A stretch of 56,526 bases of DNA. Origin: Rheinheimera baltica DSM 14885. Lineage in GTDB: Bacteria > Pseudomonadota > Gammaproteobacteria > Enterobacterales > Alteromonadaceae. The stretch is from assembly GCF_000425345.1 (NCBI RefSeq), contig NZ_AUDG01000026.1:1-56526 (forward strand), read 5' to 3'. The position numbers were made by a program, and so were the translations under genes. Below the pieces are notes generated by a model. It saw only the letters and a list, made by a program, of their open reading frames with translations, was not told the DNA's origin and made no database searches. This document shows, in pieces, positions 16,464-27,174 of this stretch. Every line of letters starts with the position of its first letter. Position 1 is the first letter of the stretch.

Positions 16464-17708
16464 TTAAATAACGTTACGATTCTGTGGTTTCGACAGGACA
16501 ACATGTACCGCACTGGTCGCACGCTCCAGAAACCCGCCCTCGCAATAACACAAATAAAAATGCCATAAACGAACAAAGTTATCATCGTAACCCAGATGAT
16601 GTACCTTATCGCGGGCATGCATAAAATTATCACACCAATCTTTTAGTGTTCTGGCATAATCAAATCCAATGTCCTGCAGGTGCCTTACTACGAGGTCTGT
16701 CTTTCTGCCAATGGCGTCAGTCATTCGGCTAACAGATGGCAAACATCCACCGGGAAAGACATAGCGTTTGATGAAGTCGACTTCGCGAACATATTGCTGA
16801 TACCGTTGATCTACTATGGTTATGGCTTGCAATACCATTATGCCATCAGGTTTTAGCAAGTTTGCGCATTTCTCAAAATAGGTATCTAAGTAATCCTCTC
16901 CGACCGCTTCTATCATCTCAATCGACACTAATTTATCGAATTGGCCACTCAGGTCACGATAATCATTAAACAATATGGTAATACTATCTTGTAAGCCTAA
17001 CTGTTCTACACGGGCTTTTGCATAATCAAACTGCTGTTGCGAAATAGTCGTAGTGGTTACCTTACAGCCAAAATGTTGTGCGGCGTAAATTGCCATGCTG
17101 CCCCAACCCGTGCCAATTTCCAATAAATGATCTGACGATTTCAGCTGTAGCTTTTCACAAATTAGTTGCAGCTTATGCTGCTGTGCTTTTGCCAGATCGG
17201 TATTAGCGTCAGGGTAGACAGCACTGGAATACATCATGCTGTCATCCAAAAACAACCGATACATGTCATTACCTAAATCGTAGTGCGCCGCAATATTTTT
17301 CTTTGCCTGAGCCTTAGAATTACGGTTGCGCCAATCCATCATTTTAAGCAATGGTCGTCCCAACCGGGTAATCGCAGAATCAAGCTTGTCTAATGTCTCA
17401 AGGTTTAATGCAAAAATGCGTACCAACGCCGTAAGATTATCACATCGCCACCAGCCCATAATGTATGCTTCACCGCCCCCAACCGAGCCTGCCATAACAA
17501 GCTTCTTATAAAAACCAGGATCTACAACAGTGATCACTGTTTTTAAGCTAGCGTGTTCATCACCAAATCTAAGCCGTTGATTACCTTCGATTACGGTGAT
17601 ATCACCAAACTTAAGTTTACTAAAAAAGTCCAACGCAAACTTACGACACAATCGATCAAACCAGGTAAGGTTCGTAAATTGAGAGGCTTCTGTCAGGCTT
17701 ATTGTCAT
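16464..17708 (-). CDS. Cyclopropane-fatty-acid synthase-like SAM methyltransferase
   Basis: A 414-residue enzyme that transfers a methyl or methylene group from SAM to phospholipid acyl chains. CFA motifs: HYDLGNDMYRLFLDDSMMYS (142-161) and the SAM loop LEIGTGWGS (196-204), then VSIEMIEAVGEDYLDTYF. It is the last gene of a six-gene leftward operon and overlaps DUF1365 by four bases. In photo-oxidative regulons a homologue (UfaM type) methylates acyl chains on the way to furan fatty acids, so it may not be a housekeeping cyclopropane synthase. Substrate cannot be told from sequence alone. Confidence 0.9.
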   Translation of the reverse strand: MTISLTEASQFTNLTWFDRLCRKFALDFFSKLKFGDITVIEGNQRLRFGDEHASLKTVITVVDPGFYKKLVMAGSVGGGEAYIMGWWRCDNLTALVRIFALNLETLDKLDSAITRLGRPLLKMMDWRNRNSKAQAKKNIAAHYDLGNDMYRLFLDDSMMYSSAVYPDANTDLAKAQQHKLQLICEKLQLKSSDHLLEIGTGWGSMAIYAAQHFGCKVTTTTISQQQFDYAKARVEQLGLQDSITILFNDYRDLSGQFDKLVSIEMIEAVGEDYLDTYFEKCANLLKPDGIMVLQAITIVDQRYQQYVREVDFIKRYVFPGGCLPSVSRMTDAIGRKTDLVVRHLQDIGFDYARTLKDWCDNFMHARDKVHHLGYDDNFVRLWHFYLCYCEGGFLERATSAVHVVLSKPQNRNVI

Positions 17709-18454
17709 GCATTGGTATCCTTTGTCTTTGGGTGGGCATGCACTGGTATACGTTTTACCAATAGTTTAAGTGCGTGCCAATATATACGTAATAAAACCTG
17801 TACGTTTTGCCATGGTTGCCGGATCAACCAACGTTTACGCCATTGCTTAGTCAAACTGTGTCTTTTTAACGTGATCCAAGCACTAAAAATGTGCTTATCC
17901 GCTTGGGTATTACGAATACTGCAGAGCAAACTATCGTCAGGCGATGAAATTTGCCAATGATACTGCATGTCCATTGGATTAAATGGCGACACATGAAATG
18001 CTTTTTGATGCTGGTAATGCTGCTGTTCAGGTTGAATTTTTTGCAAATAGTAGTGACGCTCATTCCAAGGCGTATTTGTTACTTCAGCGAGTAAGTAACA
18101 AAAGTTATTTTGTGCGTCGTAACAGTAGTACAGTGTTATAGGGCTAAAATAAAGCCCCCAGTTAGCCAATGGGGTCAGCAAATAAATCTGGCTTATAAGT
18201 TTCTCACCACCAAGCAGTTTTACTTTGTCCCTAACAGCGTCTGCAATATTGCTAGCGCCGGTAAGATAGTCTTTTCGCCGATAACTTAATGCACCAAATC
18301 TCTCCAACTGAATGCCATTGTGCGCTAAGGCAGTACGCGTTAATGCCGCACTATCCAACCAATAGTAGGCTAAAGGATAGGAAAAGCCGTGCTCGCGAGG
18401 TAACAATCGAAGATGACCTACCTCGCCTTGATACACTGCATGGCCAGACTGCAT
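17705..18454 (-). CDS. DUF1365 family protein
   Basis: A 249-residue protein with the DUF1365 pattern: GHLRLLPREHGFSYPLAYYW at the start region, the LLTPLANWGLYFSPITLYYC strand-turn, VTNTPWNERHYY and FHVSPFNPMDMQY. The biochemical role is unknown; it is almost always found between a FAD oxidoreductase and a Cfa-like methyltransferase, as here, suggesting a shared lipid-modification task. It overlaps both neighbours (one base with the oxidoreductase, four with the methyltransferase), so translation is probably coupled. Confidence 0.9.
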   Translation of the reverse strand: MQSGHAVYQGEVGHLRLLPREHGFSYPLAYYWLDSAALTRTALAHNGIQLERFGALSYRRKDYLTGASNIADAVRDKVKLLGGEKLISQIYLLTPLANWGLYFSPITLYYCYDAQNNFCYLLAEVTNTPWNERHYYLQKIQPEQQHYQHQKAFHVSPFNPMDMQYHWQISSPDDSLLCSIRNTQADKHIFSAWITLKRHSLTKQWRKRWLIRQPWQNVQVLLRIYWHALKLLVKRIPVHAHPKTKDTNA

Positions 18455-19710
18455 TAAAATTGAACTCCTAACTGCGCTGCTACATCAACAGCGCTTTTTG
18501 CACCATCCTCATGAAAACCGTTATACCAGTAAGCGCCGGCAAAAAAGGTATTATTTTGCCCACTGATGCTATTGCGCTTGGCCTGAGCTGCTAATGTCGT
18601 GTCGTTATATACAGGATGTGAGTAATGGTAAACACCTAAAATTTTATCTTTCGCAATAGCTTCACTGTGGTTTAACGTTATACAAAACGTAACGGGTGCG
18701 GTAATACCTTGCAATAAATTCATATTGTAAGTCAGGGTTGCCCGCTGCGTTTCACTGGCATCCAAGTTATAATTCCAAGCCGCCCAAGCGCGCTTACGTT
18801 TTGGTAACAGGCGAGTATCCGTATGCAAAACCACCTCATTTTGTTGGTAAGCAATATCGCCCAATACTGCACGTTCTTCGTTGGTTGCATTATCACCTAG
18901 TAACGCTAATGCTTCGTCACTATGGCATGCTAATACCACTTTGTCATACTGCTCTTCACGACCATCGTCAAAACGAATGGTAACACCGTTTTGGCTTCGC
19001 TCAATTGCAATGATTTGTTGATTGAGTTTAACGCTGTCGCTGCCCAGTTTCGCTAACAACGCATCAACATAAGTTTTTGAACCGCCTTTAATTACTGCCC
19101 ACTGCGGCCTGTCTGTTACATTAAGCAAACCATGGTTTTGGAAAAAACGTAGAAAAAACCGTACAGGAAATGCCGGCATATCAACCAAACCTGCCGACCA
19201 AATAGCAGCGCCCATGGGTAGAAGATAATTCTCTTTTATCGCTTTGCCAAAACGGTGCTTTTGCAGAAACTCCCCTAAAGAAAGTTCAAGATCAGCTGCA
19301 TCTTCTTGCAACAATCGTTTACCTAGTGCATTAAAGCGCACAATGTCACGCAACATTAACCAAAACGAGGGACGAAGTAAATTACGGCGCTGAGCAAACA
19401 AACTTGTTAAAGTATTGCCATTGTATTCTAAGTTTTTAGCCGGATTCTTTACCGAGAAACTCATTGTGGTGTGCTTGAATTCTACACCCAACTCGGCAAT
19501 AAAACGGTTAAAAATAGGGTATGTCCAATTGTTAAACACAATAAAGCCAGTATCCACAGCATAGCGTTTACCTTCTACTTCAACGTCCTTTGTTGCGGTA
19601 TGTCCACCAAGATAATTATTCGCTTCGAGCAATGTTACATCATATTTTTGTTGCAACAAATACCATGACATCATGCCTGAAATGCCACCGCCAACTACTG
19701 CTATTCGCAT
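18454..19710 (-). CDS. FAD-dependent oxidoreductase (amine-oxidase type)
   Basis: A 418-residue flavoprotein. The FAD-binding Rossmann loop is GGGISG (7-12) with the acidic end of the second strand in LLEANNYLGGHTAT. The VDTGFIVFNNWTYP segment and the C-terminal FFAGAYWYNGFHEDG are typical of the subgroup that accompanies DUF1365 and Cfa-like genes. Phytoene-desaturase-like relatives desaturate or saturate lipids, and a relative in Rhodobacter takes part in furan fatty acid formation; this protein may act on the same acyl chain as its neighbours. That role is inferred from context. Confidence 0.9.
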   Translation of the reverse strand: MRIAVVGGGISGMMSWYLLQQKYDVTLLEANNYLGGHTATKDVEVEGKRYAVDTGFIVFNNWTYPIFNRFIAELGVEFKHTTMSFSVKNPAKNLEYNGNTLTSLFAQRRNLLRPSFWLMLRDIVRFNALGKRLLQEDAADLELSLGEFLQKHRFGKAIKENYLLPMGAAIWSAGLVDMPAFPVRFFLRFFQNHGLLNVTDRPQWAVIKGGSKTYVDALLAKLGSDSVKLNQQIIAIERSQNGVTIRFDDGREEQYDKVVLACHSDEALALLGDNATNEERAVLGDIAYQQNEVVLHTDTRLLPKRKRAWAAWNYNLDASETQRATLTYNMNLLQGITAPVTFCITLNHSEAIAKDKILGVYHYSHPVYNDTTLAAQAKRNSISGQNNTFFAGAYWYNGFHEDGAKSAVDVAAQLGVQF

Positions 19711-19738
19711 ACTGCTTCCTTTTGCTGACCTCTTATCA

Positions 19739-20179
19739 TTAAGAACTTGCCATTCGTTGTTTAACTTTATTGGTAACCCAACCTAACCCCGGTAAATGTT
19801 GGTACACCATTTCATCTAAATCATAATAATCACGATGATAAATAATAACGCCGTCTTGCCAACGCAGCACTGAACAACCGTCTACTTCAATAATTTTGCC
19901 TTTACCAATAGCCGGATGTGAAAAGCGCATTTTCCAACTTAAAAAACCCTGCTCACCCTGCTCCATTTTATCCAGCCCAACAAACTCACTGTATTTTAAT
20001 CTTGCATAAGCATGCTCAAAATAGTGACTTAATGAGTGCAAGCCATGTATTTCATGCACAGGGTCGATAAACACCACGTCAGGGTGATACACCTCAGTCA
20101 AACGCTGCATATTTTGACTGGATAACCCGTTATAAAAGGACAAAAAATTTTCAATGCGTGGTGCCGCTACTATATTCAT
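19739..20179 (-). CDS. NTF2-like (SnoaL-fold) protein
   Basis: A 146-residue protein with the NTF2/SnoaL cone fold pattern (IENFLSFYNGLSSQNMQRL, then VFIDPVHEIHGLHSLSHYFEH). Such proteins bind small hydrophobic ligands or act as isomerases. Members of this exact type are regularly found beside photolyase and the FAD oxidoreductase; the function is not known. Its start overlaps the photolyase stop by four bases. Confidence 0.85.
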   Translation of the reverse strand: MNIVAAPRIENFLSFYNGLSSQNMQRLTEVYHPDVVFIDPVHEIHGLHSLSHYFEHAYARLKYSEFVGLDKMEQGEQGFLSWKMRFSHPAIGKGKIIEVDGCSVLRWQDGVIIYHRDYYDLDEMVYQHLPGLGWVTNKVKQRMASS

Positions 20180-21597
20180 GCGTTTTTCTTGACCTCTGCA
20201 AAAATCTCTAAAGTATGCTTGCGTGCAGTTGCATGGTCGACAACAGGCGAGAAATAACTTTTTACCCCACCTAACGAATGCGGCCAGTGTATAGCCTTAC
20301 CTTGCAGTTTGCTTAGCTCTGGCACATACAAACGAATAAACTCGCCTTGCGGATCAAACTTTTCACTTTGGCTTACTGGGTTAAAAATACGAAAATATGG
20401 CGCAGCATCAGTACCGGTAGAGGCCGCCCATTGCCAGCCACCGTTGTTTGCAGCAAAGTCGCCATCAATTAACTTTGACATAAAATATCGCTCGCCCCAG
20501 CGCCAATCTATATGCAGGTCTTTAACAAGGAAACTTGCGGTAATCATCCTTAAACGGTTATGCATCCAGCCGGTTTTATTAAGTTGTCTCATCGCGGCGT
20601 CAACAATAGGGAAGCCGGTTTGACCTTCACACCACGCTTTAAACAATGCTTCGTTATTGCTCCAGCGAATGCCGTCAGTTTCTGACTGAAAAGGTTTGTG
20701 CTTTATCAGGTTTGGGTAAGCCACTAATATGTGTTTATAAAATTCACGCCAAATAAGCTCTGAAAGCCATATTTCAGCACCCGATTTATCGCTTTGCCAG
20801 CTATCTTTGGCCTCTATTTGCAAACGGGCAACACATTGTGCTGGTGAAATAACGCCAATGGCGAGATAAGCTGATAATAGTGAAGTGCCATCTATAGCAG
20901 GAAAATCACGAGCAGTGTGATAAGCTCCGACCTTTTCCTGACAAAACTGCCGCATCTTACCCAACACCTCCACTTCATCTACAGACCATGCAGCTGAGCT
21001 GTTATCACCTGACTGCATTTCATCAAACTCAGGTAGCACAATGGTATTAATAGCTAATGGCTTAGGCTTTGGGTAACAACGCATGCCATGCTGTTTGAGG
21101 GCCGCCAGCCAATTTCGCTTAAAAGGGGTAAATACTTTGTATATGTCGCCTTGCTGAGTTCTTACGGAGCCTGCCGGCATGATGCACTGGGTGTCAAACT
21201 CAATATACTGACCGCCACTGTCGACCAGAATTGTCTCGACTTGCTTGTCACGAAGCTGCTCACGAAGTTCATATTCACGCTGAACAAATACAGACAGCTT
21301 ATAATGCTTAACAAGCTGGACAAACACTTCGCCTACCTGTTTATAATCATTGCCTTCAACTGCAATTAACGGAATATTAAGAACCGCTAACTCTGTTTTT
21401 AGTTGCATAACACGCCGACGAATTAAATCCTGCTTAATTAATGCCATATCATGCTGCTGCCAGCTATCAGGAGTGGCAATAAAAAGTGCAACAAGCGGGG
21501 AGCCGTTTCGGGTTGAATGCTCTACTGCGCTATCTAACACTGCATTATCATAGGCACGCAAATCATTACGAAACCACACTACGTTAAGTTGCTGCAT
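20176..21597 (-). CDS. phrB: Deoxyribodipyrimidine photolyase (class I)
   Basis: A 473-residue light-driven DNA repair enzyme that splits cyclobutane pyrimidine dimers. The N-terminal antenna domain starts VVWFRNDLRAYDNAVL. The C-terminal FAD domain carries TGFPIVDAAMRQL, GWMHNRLRM, NNGGWQWAASTGTDAAPYFR and FNPVSQSEKFDP, all hallmarks of class I photolyases. It starts one base after the stop of the RudS-like gene and is the second gene of the operon. Confidence 0.95.
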   Translation of the reverse strand: MQQLNVVWFRNDLRAYDNAVLDSAVEHSTRNGSPLVALFIATPDSWQQHDMALIKQDLIRRRVMQLKTELAVLNIPLIAVEGNDYKQVGEVFVQLVKHYKLSVFVQREYELREQLRDKQVETILVDSGGQYIEFDTQCIMPAGSVRTQQGDIYKVFTPFKRNWLAALKQHGMRCYPKPKPLAINTIVLPEFDEMQSGDNSSAAWSVDEVEVLGKMRQFCQEKVGAYHTARDFPAIDGTSLLSAYLAIGVISPAQCVARLQIEAKDSWQSDKSGAEIWLSELIWREFYKHILVAYPNLIKHKPFQSETDGIRWSNNEALFKAWCEGQTGFPIVDAAMRQLNKTGWMHNRLRMITASFLVKDLHIDWRWGERYFMSKLIDGDFAANNGGWQWAASTGTDAAPYFRIFNPVSQSEKFDPQGEFIRLYVPELSKLQGKAIHWPHSLGGVKSYFSPVVDHATARKHTLEIFAEVKKNA

Positions 21598-21598
21598 A

Positions 21599-22540
21599 TC
21601 AGGCTCTCAATCCCAGGTTTTCAGGGTAAGGTGAAAAATAACGTTGCGCACTTACATACTCGTTGGGATGCTCAGACAAATGGTGTTGCAGTAACGTAAT
21701 TGGCGCTAAAAGTGGCACAAACCCCTGCCGATATCGATGAATTAGCTCAGATAATTCTTGTTTTGCTTTTGCCGTTAGCAGATTTTTCATAAATCCCTGC
21801 AAATGCTGCAGTACATTACTGTGCAGTTTGCGACTGGCGATATTTTTTAGCGCCTGCATTAGCTCAAGCAAGTAGCGTTGTTGCAGTTCTTCCGGTGAAA
21901 ACAATTTTGCTTGCGCTACCAAACGACCAAGTTGACGATATGCTACAGGGCTATGCGCCATTACTAAAAACTTATAGCGACTGTGAAAAGCAACGAGCTT
22001 GCCTACGCTAAAACCATCACACATAGCCTGTTGAAAATCATGGCAACTGAACACCCGACAAATAAAATTCTCTTTTAACGCCGGATCAAATAACCGGCCA
22101 TCTTCTTCTACCGGTAACCATGGATACACTTGCATTATTTGTCGCGTAAATATACCCACACCAACTTTGCCAAGACTATCGCCATTAGCATTAAACATTT
22201 TTACCCTTTCCATACCGCAACTGGGCGACTTTGCGCAAACGACATATCCGGAGAGATGAGCCAACTGAGGTAATTTTTTCTGGCTAAAGGCAAGCATCTT
22301 GTCAGTATGATCGATAGAAGTATTATTGCTTTGTACCAAGTGAACGTTATGTTCATCATCTAGTTGTAAGCGTATTGCCGGGCGTGGTGCGGTCATACCA
22401 ATCGCCATTTCCGGACATACCGGCACATACTCTACAAGCGGAGCGAGCTGCTGCAGACAAAAAGTTGATGCCTTGTGTCCACCATCATAACGAACTTTTT
22501 CACCTAAAACACAAGCACTGATACCTACTTTAACTGACAT
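21599..22540 (-). CDS. DUF523-DUF1722 protein (RudS/YbgA type)
   Basis: A 313-residue two-domain protein. The N-terminal DUF523 (TudS-like) domain, about residues 1-150, keeps three Cys expected to hold a [4Fe-4S] cluster: C10, C42 (in VPVCPE) and C108 (in KSPSCG). The C-terminal DUF1722 domain, about 190-305, matches E. coli YbgA (FSVGKLVAFHSRYKFLVMAHS). Fused proteins of this kind (RudS) remove sulphur from 4-thiouridine in tRNA, a known near-UV chromophore. First gene of the operon, directly before photolyase; ATG at 22540 is preferred over the TTG at 22546. Confidence 0.85.
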   Translation of the reverse strand: MSVKVGISACVLGEKVRYDGGHKASTFCLQQLAPLVEYVPVCPEMAIGMTAPRPAIRLQLDDEHNVHLVQSNNTSIDHTDKMLAFSQKKLPQLAHLSGYVVCAKSPSCGMERVKMFNANGDSLGKVGVGIFTRQIMQVYPWLPVEEDGRLFDPALKENFICRVFSCHDFQQAMCDGFSVGKLVAFHSRYKFLVMAHSPVAYRQLGRLVAQAKLFSPEELQQRYLLELMQALKNIASRKLHSNVLQHLQGFMKNLLTAKAKQELSELIHRYRQGFVPLLAPITLLQHHLSEHPNEYVSAQRYFSPYPENLGLRA

Positions 22541-22627
22541 AACCAACTCATATCCTATTTATTGATACTGTATACTTATCTTAGCGCCTTTCAGATCGGA
22601 AAAATGTAGCGCTGCCAAATCAAATGC

Positions 22628-22664
22628 ATAAAAAAACGGCAAGATGCCTTCGCAACTTGCCGTT
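22628..22664 (-). terminator. Intrinsic terminator after ihfA
   Basis: On the minus strand AACGGCAAG (22664-22656), a 12-base loop and CTTGCCGTT (22643-22635) are followed by a run of T. It ends the pheS-pheT-ihfA transcript and separates it from the photolyase operon promoter region at about 22541-22627. Confidence 0.9.
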
Positions 22665-22685
22665 TATATATTTGATAGCAACAAC

Positions 22686-22982
22686 TTATTTTTTGCTAGT
22701 GCCTACTTTTACACGAGACTTTAACTTTTGTCCCGGTCGAAACGTCACAACACAGCGAGCTGATATTGGAATATCCTCTCCGGTTTTTGGATTACGGCCT
22801 GGACGTTCATTTTTCACCCGCAGGTCAAAATTGCCAAAGCCCGATAACTTTACCTGATCGCCCGCCTCCAGAGCTGTGCGGATCTCTTCAAAAAAAGCTT
22901 CCACTATGAGTTTGGCATCGCGTTTACTAACGCCAAACTTTGTAAACAGACGTTCTGCTAAATCGGCTTTGGTAAGCGCCAT
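22686..22982 (-). CDS. ihfA: Integration host factor subunit alpha
   Basis: A 98-residue DNA-bending protein that pairs with IhfB. The family run [31 protein letters not shown] and the DNA-minor-groove arm [17 protein letters not shown] are all present. It begins two bases after the pheT stop, the same pheS-pheT-ihfA order as in E. coli, and is closed by the terminator at 22628-22664. Confidence 0.97.
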   Translation of the reverse strand: MALTKADLAERLFTKFGVSKRDAKLIVEAFFEEIRTALEAGDQVKLSGFGNFDLRVKNERPGRNPKTGEDIPISARCVVTFRPGQKLKSRVKVGTSKK

Positions 22983-22984
22983 TC

Positions 22985-25372
22985 TTAATCCCTCAACGTT
23001 GCGTTGAACTCTTTCCCAAGCGCGCTAACTACTTGATTTACCAACTGTTGGATATCTTTATCTTCCAGGGTACGCGCTAAATCCTGCAGGGTCAAAGCAA
23101 TGGCCAGTGATTTATAACCCTCTGCCACACCTGCCCCTGTGTATACGTCAAACAATTTTAGGTCAACTAATTGATTTCCGCCAACTTTTTTTATAGTAGC
23201 AGCAATATCAGCAAAACGCACCTCTGATTTTACAACTACAGCTAAATCGCGCCGGTTAGCCGGGTACTTTGACAGCTCGCTCGCTTGCACAATATCACGC
23301 AACCCAAGCGCGGTAACATCAAGTTCAAACAAGTACGCTTTGCCTTTAATACCCAACTTACGCTCAGCTTCCGGATGAAGTGCTCCCAGATGCCCCACTT
23401 GCACGTCATCACGATAAATGACTGCAGTTTGGCCCGGGTGCAGTGCGCTATGCTCACCTGTCTTAAAGTGAAATTGTTCCACCGCTGACGTTTGTGCCAA
23501 CAACGCTTCAACATCACCTTTTATATCATAGAAGTCGGCGGCCCGGTTTTCCATATTCCAATGCTCATTATGCATGGAACCGACAATAACACCGCCAATT
23601 ACTGGCACCTGACGTACACCACCTTCAGCAGCAGTATCAGGAACAAACGTTAATCCATATTCAAACAAACGAATTCTGCTTTGCTGCCGGTTCTGATTGT
23701 ATTGCACCGTTTGCAGCAAACCAGGCCACAAATTTAATCGCATAGCAGACATGTCTGTTGAAATTGGGTTTGGCAGTACTAATGCCTGCTGCTCTGGAAA
23801 CAATTGCTGTTGAACTTTAGGGTCAACAAAACTATAAGTAATCGCTTCTTGGTAACCGCGATCGACTAACACAGTACGCAAACGCTGTATGTTCAATTCA
23901 GCTTCACGGAAAGTACGCATTTTCAAACTGGCCTGTGGTGCAATATTCGGAATATTGTTGTAGCCGTGAACCCGTGCAACTTCTTCAATTAAATCTTCTG
24001 CGATACGGATATCAAAACGATATCCGGGCACCGAAACCTGCCAGCCATCATTAGTCTCTAACACGGTTAAACCTAAACGATTAAATATAGCGGTAACATC
24101 GGCTTTTATCAGGCTAACACCTAAAATTCGCGCTAATTTACCCTCGGTCAACGTAATATCGGGTACCGTCGGTAAATGCGTTTCTGATACCGCCTCAACC
24201 ACAGGGCCAGCCTCGCCACCACAAATTTCAATAAGCAATGCTGTCGCACGTTCCATAGCGCTATGTTGCAGCTGAGGATCAACACCGCGCTCATAACGAT
24301 GTGATGCATCGGTATGCAAACCATATTGGCGCGCCTTGCCCGCTATGGCCAGCGGTGAGAAAAATGCACTTTCTAAAAACACATCAGTTGTTTCTGCGGT
24401 AACACCGCTGTACAAACCACCAAAAATACCGGCCATAGCTAAGGGTTTGTTGTTGTCAGCAATAAGCAAAGTATTCGCTTTTAATTCCACTTCAGTTTCA
24501 TCAAGCAACACCAACTTTTCGCCTTCATTGGCAAAACGCACATTGATATCACCATCAAGCTTCGCTAAATCAAAGGCATGCATTGGATGGCCCATCTCCA
24601 GCAACACATAATTGGTAATATCAACCACAGCATCAATACTGCGAACACCGCAACGACGTAATTTTTCAGTAAGCCACAATGGACTAGCAGCTTTTACATT
24701 AATATTGCGTACTACCCTGCCTAAATAACGCGGGCAAGCATCAGGTGCACTTAACGTAATGCCTTTGGTATCGGCAATAACCGGACTAACTGGCGAAATA
24801 ACGGGCTCACAAACTTGCAATTTATTAAGCACGCCGACTTCACGCGCCAGCCCTTTGATACCAAGGCAATCAGCCCGATTAGGCGTTAAATCGACTTCAA
24901 TGATCCGATCATCAAGCTGCAAATAGTCACGCACATTTTGGCCAATAGGGGCGTCTTTTGGTAGCTCAAGAATGCCGTCAGAATCATCTGCCATACCCAA
25001 CTCAGAAAAAGAGCACAACATGCCATGAGACGGTTGACCGCGAAGTTTAGCTTTCTTAATAACAAAATCACCAGGTAACACTGCGCCAACTGTTGCTACA
25101 GCGACTTTTAGTCCAACCCGGCAGTTTTTTGCACCACAGACGATATCTAACAGCGCCTCACCACCGACGTTAACTTTGGTTACCTGTAACTTGTCTGCAT
25201 CAGGGTGTGGTCCACACTCAACAACTTCACCTACAACAACACCAGTAAACTCGCCTGCAACTGGCTCGATACCATCGACTTCAAGGCCAGCCATAGACAA
25301 TTGTTCAGATAAGGTGTTGGTGTCAATAGCTGGGTTTACCCACTCGCGTAACCAGGCTTCACTGAATTTCAT
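22985..25372 (-). CDS. pheT: Phenylalanine-tRNA ligase beta subunit
   Basis: A 795-residue subunit of the alpha2-beta2 enzyme that charges tRNA-Phe. The N-terminal tRNA-binding OB domain (residues 40-150, [20 protein letters not shown]), the B3/B4 editing region, the B5 domain and the C-terminal anticodon-binding FDX domain ([10 protein letters not shown] through the end) are in normal order and the length is normal for the family. It follows pheS by 15 bases and precedes ihfA by two. Confidence 0.96.
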   Translation of the reverse strand: MKFSEAWLREWVNPAIDTNTLSEQLSMAGLEVDGIEPVAGEFTGVVVGEVVECGPHPDADKLQVTKVNVGGEALLDIVCGAKNCRVGLKVAVATVGAVLPGDFVIKKAKLRGQPSHGMLCSFSELGMADDSDGILELPKDAPIGQNVRDYLQLDDRIIEVDLTPNRADCLGIKGLAREVGVLNKLQVCEPVISPVSPVIADTKGITLSAPDACPRYLGRVVRNINVKAASPLWLTEKLRRCGVRSIDAVVDITNYVLLEMGHPMHAFDLAKLDGDINVRFANEGEKLVLLDETEVELKANTLLIADNNKPLAMAGIFGGLYSGVTAETTDVFLESAFFSPLAIAGKARQYGLHTDASHRYERGVDPQLQHSAMERATALLIEICGGEAGPVVEAVSETHLPTVPDITLTEGKLARILGVSLIKADVTAIFNRLGLTVLETNDGWQVSVPGYRFDIRIAEDLIEEVARVHGYNNIPNIAPQASLKMRTFREAELNIQRLRTVLVDRGYQEAITYSFVDPKVQQQLFPEQQALVLPNPISTDMSAMRLNLWPGLLQTVQYNQNRQQSRIRLFEYGLTFVPDTAAEGGVRQVPVIGGVIVGSMHNEHWNMENRAADFYDIKGDVEALLAQTSAVEQFHFKTGEHSALHPGQTAVIYRDDVQVGHLGALHPEAERKLGIKGKAYLFELDVTALGLRDIVQASELSKYPANRRDLAVVVKSEVRFADIAATIKKVGGNQLVDLKLFDVYTGAGVAEGYKSLAIALTLQDLARTLEDKDIQQLVNQVVSALGKEFNATLRD

Positions 25373-25387
25373 TTAAATTAACTCCGC

Positions 25388-26392
<1,005 letters not shown>

Positions 26393-26478
26393 TTAGTCGT
26401 GTCAAAGCCGCCAATGATACACCAGAATTGCAACTAAACGCAGGCTGTTAAGGCAATTTTTCTACTAAGTTAGTGGTA

Positions 26479-27174
26479 TTAATTAAGAATATCTTTAACA
26501 AATGGAATGGTAAGCTTTCGTTGATGCACCAAAGTAGCTTTATCGAGTTTGTCTAGCATAGCTACTAATGCTCGGATATCACGGTCTTGGTGATTCAATA
26601 AATAACGCGCAACCTCATCAGGCAAATCGATACCACGCAAGCGGGCTTTTTGTTGCAGTAGTTTTTGTTTATCATCGTCAGTTAGCAAACGCAGCTGAAA
26701 TGCCGTACACGCCTGTAGCCGGGACACCAAGTCTGCCAACTGAAACCCCAGTTTATGAGGTGCTTCGTTGCCAACAATAATCAATGCTTTGCCTTGTTCC
26801 AACATCCGGTTGTACAAATCAAATACCGCAGTCTGCCAGCTAAGTTCACCCGCTATAGCCTGAATGTTATCCAGACACACTAAATCGAGTTGTTCTAAAT
26901 CATCCAGCAAGCGCGGGCTTAACAGGCGACATTCATCCATCGTCAGCAATTGACTGACTAAACCTTGCTCTTGAGCTTGCACACAAGCGGCATAGAGTAA
27001 ATGTGATTTACCACTACCACTGGCGCCAAACAAATACACCGGATTTTGCTGCACAGGCTGGTGTAAATAAGTCTTTAAAAACGACACAGCTGCCGTTTGA
27101 CCCGCAGCGTAGAAACTATCAAGTGTTTCATCTTCTGGTAGTGTAACTGCCAGGGTATATTGCAGCGGCTGCAT
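26479..27174 (-). CDS. hda: DnaA regulatory inactivator Hda
   Basis: A 231-residue DnaA-like AAA+ protein that, bound to the sliding clamp, drives hydrolysis of ATP-DnaA after initiation. Walker A is GASGSGKS (50-57), and LVCLDNIQAI is the Walker B-like strand. The N-terminal QPLQYTLAV is in the place of the clamp-binding motif. Its start overlaps the DUF2066 stop (ATGA), so the two are translationally coupled. Hda regulates the protein that would read the DnaA boxes at 8101-8123. Confidence 0.93.
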   Translation of the reverse strand: MQPLQYTLAVTLPEDETLDSFYAAGQTAAVSFLKTYLHQPVQQNPVYLFGASGSGKSHLLYAACVQAQEQGLVSQLLTMDECRLLSPRLLDDLEQLDLVCLDNIQAIAGELSWQTAVFDLYNRMLEQGKALIIVGNEAPHKLGFQLADLVSRLQACTAFQLRLLTDDDKQKLLQQKARLRGIDLPDEVARYLLNHQDRDIRALVAMLDKLDKATLVHQRKLTIPFVKDILN

